From contig DATGID010000037.1 of assembly GCA_035307385.1 (NCBI GenBank), forward strand, positions 69,979 to 133,978: 64,000 nucleotides of DNA. The letters are read 5' to 3'. Numbering within the stretch: the first letter of the stretch is position 1; each line of letters starts with the position of its first letter. A program made the position numbers and the translations under genes. A model generated the notes under the pieces. It worked only from the letters and a program-made list of their open reading frames with translations. It was not told the DNA's origin and made no database searches. Of the stretch, positions 61,343-64,000 are shown piece by piece. This DNA comes from DATBHW01 sp035307385. Lineage in GTDB: Bacteria; Chloroflexota; Ktedonobacteria; Ktedonobacterales; DATBGS01.

Positions 61343-61380
61343 GACCAGCACGAGACTGAAGGGGTCAAGCAGCACGTCCC

Positions 61381-61950
61381 ATGCACGAGCACAGCGACAA
61401 ACAGGTAATGGCAGCCGTGATGGCAGGTGATCAGGTGGCATTCGCCGCCCTGGTGACGCGCCATCATGCTCCCCTGCTCGGCTATCTCTATCGGCTTGTC
61501 GGCGGAGATCGGCAGCTTGCGGAAGACCTGATGCAGGAAACCCTGCTACAGGTGCTGCGGCAGCACACGTGCCCAGTTGATCGTCCCTTCAAGTCCTGGC
61601 TCTATACGATTGCTACCAATCTGGCCCGCGACCATTTCAAATCAGCCGCCGTGCGCCAACGCTGGCGTGGGGGTGATGCCGAGGAAGCGCTGCTCCACCT
61701 CTCTGACAACACGCCTGGCCCGGAAGAACACGCTCTGGCGGCAGAGCAGGGCAGCGAGGTGCGAGCGGCGCTGGCTCGCTTGGGTGAGGAGTATCGCATC
61801 GTGGTCGTGCTCCGGTTTTATCAAGGCTTCAGCTTACCGGAAATCGCCGAGACGTTGCAGATTCCGCTGGGCACGGTCAAGTCGCGGCTCTCGGTGGGCG
61901 TTCACCGCTTGCGTGCGGTGCTGTCCCCAGTACAGGAAGGAGTGGACTAG
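61381..61950 (+). CDS. ECF-family RNA polymerase sigma factor
   Basis: 189 residues. Region 2: FAALVTRHHAPLLGYLYRLV, then RQLAEDLMQETLLQVLRQ and FKSWLYTIATNLARDHFKS. Region 4: LARLGEEYRIVVVLRFYQGF then SLPEIAETLQIPLGTVKSRL. There is no strong ribosome site (the leader reads AGCAGCACGTCCC). It is followed without a gap by a membrane protein that should be its anti-sigma factor. Its promoter carries the same motif as the exporter's, so it probably drives both. Confidence 0.92.
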   Translation: MHEHSDKQVMAAVMAGDQVAFAALVTRHHAPLLGYLYRLVGGDRQLAEDLMQETLLQVLRQHTCPVDRPFKSWLYTIATNLARDHFKSAAVRQRWRGGDAEEALLHLSDNTPGPEEHALAAEQGSEVRAALARLGEEYRIVVVLRFYQGFSLPEIAETLQIPLGTVKSRLSVGVHRLRAVLSPVQEGVD

Positions 61951-62814
61951 ATGCAGCCATCCTCATTCCCCTGGCCGCTCGATCATCCCGACTATCTGAC
62001 TGACGCCCTGCGCGAGCAAGACGCCGCGCCAGAAGAAATTGCCGAACTGCTCCCTGCCTTGTGTCGGCTCTCCGAGTGGCAGGCGCCGCAGCCTTCCCCA
62101 GCGGATACCCAGCGTTTGATTGCCCGGCTGATACCCCAGATGCCTGAGTTCTCGGCGGTGCGCCAGGCCATCCGCGCGGAGCAGCAGCGCCAGGGCGCCA
62201 GCATCTCCCGGCTGCTGAAAACGGCGCGCACGCAGGTCAGCCTCTTTGGCCTGGACTTCTGGCTGGCAAGCGCGTTCGCCACGCTGTTGGGCACGGCGGT
62301 CTTGTTGAGCGCTGATCTGCCCACGCAGGAATACCTGATGCGTGCCATTGGGCCATTCCTCGCCTACCTGGGCACGATCGCTGCGTTCCGTGGGATCGGG
62401 GCGCGCGTGCTGGAATTGGAACTTACCTGTCTGCCCTCCCTGCTGCAATTGGCCGTAGCCCGGCTGGTGATTGTGCTGGGTTATGACCTCGGCCTGGGCC
62501 TTGCCCTCGGTCTCGCGCTCTGGGCGGGCGGTGCCGGGCAAGTGCTGGCGCTGACGCTCTCCTGGTTCATGCCGCTGCTGCTGGTGGCCGGGCTGGCGCT
62601 GCTGCTCTCGCTGCGCCTCTCCGTCAAGACCGCCGCTGCGCTGGCCTATGGGGGCTGGCTAGCCATCCTCGCCATTGACACCCTCTCTCCGCTTCCGGCG
62701 CTCCCGCTCACCCCGTTGGCAGAAGTGCTGCTGGGCGGCCTCGGTCTGGCTCTGCTGGCAATTGCCCTGCTGCGCCTCCGCATCGATATGCATCGCCTGC
62801 TCCCACGTGCATAA
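61951..62814 (+). CDS. Membrane protein, putative anti-sigma factor
   Basis: 287 residues. The N-terminal ~105 residues are soluble and helical (DALREQDAAPEEIAELLPAL). Five to six transmembrane helices follow, the last ones very Leu/Ala/Gly-rich. The ATG follows the sigma stop directly. The order sigma factor then soluble-plus-membrane protein is the usual sigma/anti-sigma pair, but no zinc-binding HxxxCxxC motif is visible, so the assignment rests on position. Confidence 0.65.
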   Translation: MQPSSFPWPLDHPDYLTDALREQDAAPEEIAELLPALCRLSEWQAPQPSPADTQRLIARLIPQMPEFSAVRQAIRAEQQRQGASISRLLKTARTQVSLFGLDFWLASAFATLLGTAVLLSADLPTQEYLMRAIGPFLAYLGTIAAFRGIGARVLELELTCLPSLLQLAVARLVIVLGYDLGLGLALGLALWAGGAGQVLALTLSWFMPLLLVAGLALLLSLRLSVKTAAALAYGGWLAILAIDTLSPLPALPLTPLAEVLLGGLGLALLAIALLRLRIDMHRLLPRA

Positions 62815-62826
62815 GCGACCAGGCGC

Positions 62827-62856
62827 GAACCTTTGTGGGGTCTGGCTCGTAATAGG
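62827..62856 (+). promoter_or_regulatory. ECF-type promoter upstream of the ABC-2 exporter
   Basis: GAACCTT (62827-62833), 14 bases, CGTAATAGG (62848-62856), identical elements and spacing to 61313-61342; the spacers are largely different, apart from a shared final GCT, which points to selection on the elements. Confidence 0.72.
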
Positions 62857-62910
62857 ACACGTGCGCCAAACGGTGTACCCATTGATTTCACCCAACCCAA
62901 GGAGCGTTTC

Positions 62911-63873
62911 ATGACAACTGCCCTGATCGCCTCCCGAAAGCCGACCCAGGCTATCGGGCGCACGCATCCGCTTCTGGCCGTCCTGGCCTGGGAACTGCGG
63001 CGCTTGCTCGCCAGCCGCCTCTTCTGGATTCAGGCGCTCGGCTGCTTCTGCCTCGCGCTCTTCTTTATCGGGGCCACGCAAGGCCCAGGCCATATTCCTG
63101 CTAACGCCTCTAGGGGGTCCGTGTTCGACATCTCCGTTGCCGGAACCAGCGTCTGGGGATTGCTGCTGTCCCTGCAAGCAGGTCTGCTGCTGCTACCTGG
63201 TCTGCTGCTGCCCTTTGTCAACGCGGACGGCGTGACGCGCGACCTGCAACGCCGCACTCACGAACTCTTGATGACGACCGCGCTGCCCAGCCGCGCCTAC
63301 GTCTGGGGCCGCTACCTGGTGGGCCTGCTCGTGAGCCTGGGGCTGGCCGTGCTGCTGCTCTTTGCCATTCTTGTGATGTACTTGTTGCTGCACCTGACCG
63401 TTCCCACGGACCCTCCGCCCCAGGTTGGTGCCGTGCTGCTCCTCTGGGTCGGCATGATCGTGCCAGCGACCATCCTCCTCAGCAGCGTCAGCTTCGTCCT
63501 GGGCACTCTGCTTCCGCGCCTGTCGACGTTGGTCAAGATCGTCATCCTGCTGACCTGGGTCATCGGGGTGGTCTTTCTCGCCAGCGTGCTAGACCGTTCC
63601 AACGCTCCCGCTGCTGGGTACAGCGCGTGGGACCCAACCAGCGCGGCCACCGTGAGCGGGCTGCTCGTCCCGTATCAGCCTGACTTGCTGAGCCAGCTTC
63701 GCGCGGTCACCAGCCAGGCGCAGGCGCAGCACATCCTCCTCACCGTCGAGAACTCCCTGCCCGACCTTGGGTCCTGGCTCGCGCCGCACCTGATTCTCGC
63801 ATGCTTGAGCCTCCTGCTGGTGGTGCTGGCGGCGTTCACCTTCCAACGCTTCCGCAACGCCTTCGGAGCATAG
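62911..63873 (+). CDS. ABC-2 type transporter permease
   Basis: 320 residues from ATG 62911 (AAGGAGCG upstream). About six transmembrane helices: WELRRLLASRLFWIQALGCF, LLSLQAGLLLLPGLLLPFVN, LVGLLVSLGLAVLLLFAILV, VLLLWVGMIVPATILLSSVS and others, with the cytoplasmic DLQRRTHELLMTTALPSRAY loop near residue 115 typical of ABC-2 exporters. Its ATPase is the next gene, cut by the window end. Confidence 0.85.
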   Translation: MTTALIASRKPTQAIGRTHPLLAVLAWELRRLLASRLFWIQALGCFCLALFFIGATQGPGHIPANASRGSVFDISVAGTSVWGLLLSLQAGLLLLPGLLLPFVNADGVTRDLQRRTHELLMTTALPSRAYVWGRYLVGLLVSLGLAVLLLFAILVMYLLLHLTVPTDPPPQVGAVLLLWVGMIVPATILLSSVSFVLGTLLPRLSTLVKIVILLTWVIGVVFLASVLDRSNAPAAGYSAWDPTSAATVSGLLVPYQPDLLSQLRAVTSQAQAQHILLTVENSLPDLGSWLAPHLILACLSLLLVVLAAFTFQRFRNAFGA

Positions 63874-63902
63874 ATACGACTGGACAGAAAGCGAGGACAC
63901 CC

Positions 63903-64000
63903 ATGGACTTGACGATTGAAGAGGTGAGTAAGCGCTATGGCGGCATCTGGGCGCTGCGCGGGCTGTCGCTGCGCTGCGAGCCAGGCATGCTGGGGCTGGT
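63903..64000 (+). CDS. ABC transporter ATPase (partial, runs off right edge)
   Basis: ATG 63903 follows AAAGCGAGGACACCC. The 32 visible codons read MDLTIEEVSKRYGGIWALRG, LSLRCEPGMLGLV, the N-terminal strand and A-loop tyrosine of an ABC-2 exporter ATPase. Walker A is outside the window. It is probably the ATPase for the preceding permease. Confidence 0.85.
   Translation, partial: MDLTIEEVSKRYGGIWALRGLSLRCEPGMLGL

Noticed and set aside
61196..61467. Minus-strand frame ending VIKDWQQQQR at copy B
   Set aside because: The tail is conserved in copy A too, but upstream parts do not match, copy A has stops, and the frame overlaps the ECF promoter. I treat it as a repeat, not a gene.
1..64000. CRISPR array or cas genes
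   Set aside because: I saw no regularly spaced direct repeats and no Cas-like protein.

Overview
The window looks like a chromosomal segment of a Ktedonobacteria-type member of the Chloroflexota. This is an inference from gene style, without a database search. The signs are a zinc-ribbon serine/threonine kinase with TPRs, double-zinc-ribbon proteins, a RpoD-like sigma factor with an acidic N-terminus, frequent FtsX-type permeases, high GC with strong AGGAGG ribosome sites, and many decayed insertion sequences.

Layout. (1) 1-20.65 kb is compact, chromosome-like and high GC. It holds a kinase operon facing left, a short complex I operon (nuoA, C, D, H without nuoB), an SRPBCC protein, a SWIM-finger protein paired with a helicase-associated-domain protein, a primary-type sigma factor, an isochorismatase-fold hydrolase, a six-zinc-ribbon protein, an FTR1-like membrane protein, a 2-oxoacid dehydrogenase E2, a crotonase and two Dpp-type permeases. 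(2) 20.7-20.9 kb has tRNA-Arg(GCG) with promoter and terminator, directly followed by a large serine recombinase. (3) 23.1-47.8 kb is accessory. After a lone FtsX permease comes a sugar-acid catabolic locus: two ABC importers (MalFG/UgpC type and RbsABC type), two FadR-type GntR regulators, a LarA-family racemase/epimerase, an enolase-superfamily dehydratase, two SDRs, an aldo-keto reductase, a zinc alcohol dehydrogenase and a UxaE-type tagaturonate epimerase. Its right end decays into broken larA-like and lactonase-like genes. (4) 48-53 kb has peptide deformylase and a small regulator, then a multiply frameshifted transposase and remnants of a plasmid- or phage-like replication module. (5) 53,215-59,550 is a complete 6.3-kb transposon with 21-bp perfect terminal inverted repeats. 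It carries a transposase plus a PadR-regulated ABC exporter operon, and its exact empty site can be read from a paralogous sequence at 61.1 kb. (6) 59.6-64 kb has a pentapeptide-repeat membrane protein, a highly structured non-coding stretch, and an ECF sigma factor/ABC-2 exporter cluster with two matching ECF-type promoters. The exporter ATPase runs off the window.

How it fits together. The 23-48 kb locus plausibly imports and degrades hexuronates, aldonates or their lactones: two importers, then lactone opening, oxidation, C2/C3 epimerisation and dehydration. The 3' end of tRNA-Arg recurs at 61.13 kb in direct orientation, so tRNA, recombinase and accessory genes could form a ~40-kb island. 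That is less certain than the 6.3-kb transposon, which is supported by inverted repeats, a 7-bp target duplication and a length-exact empty site.
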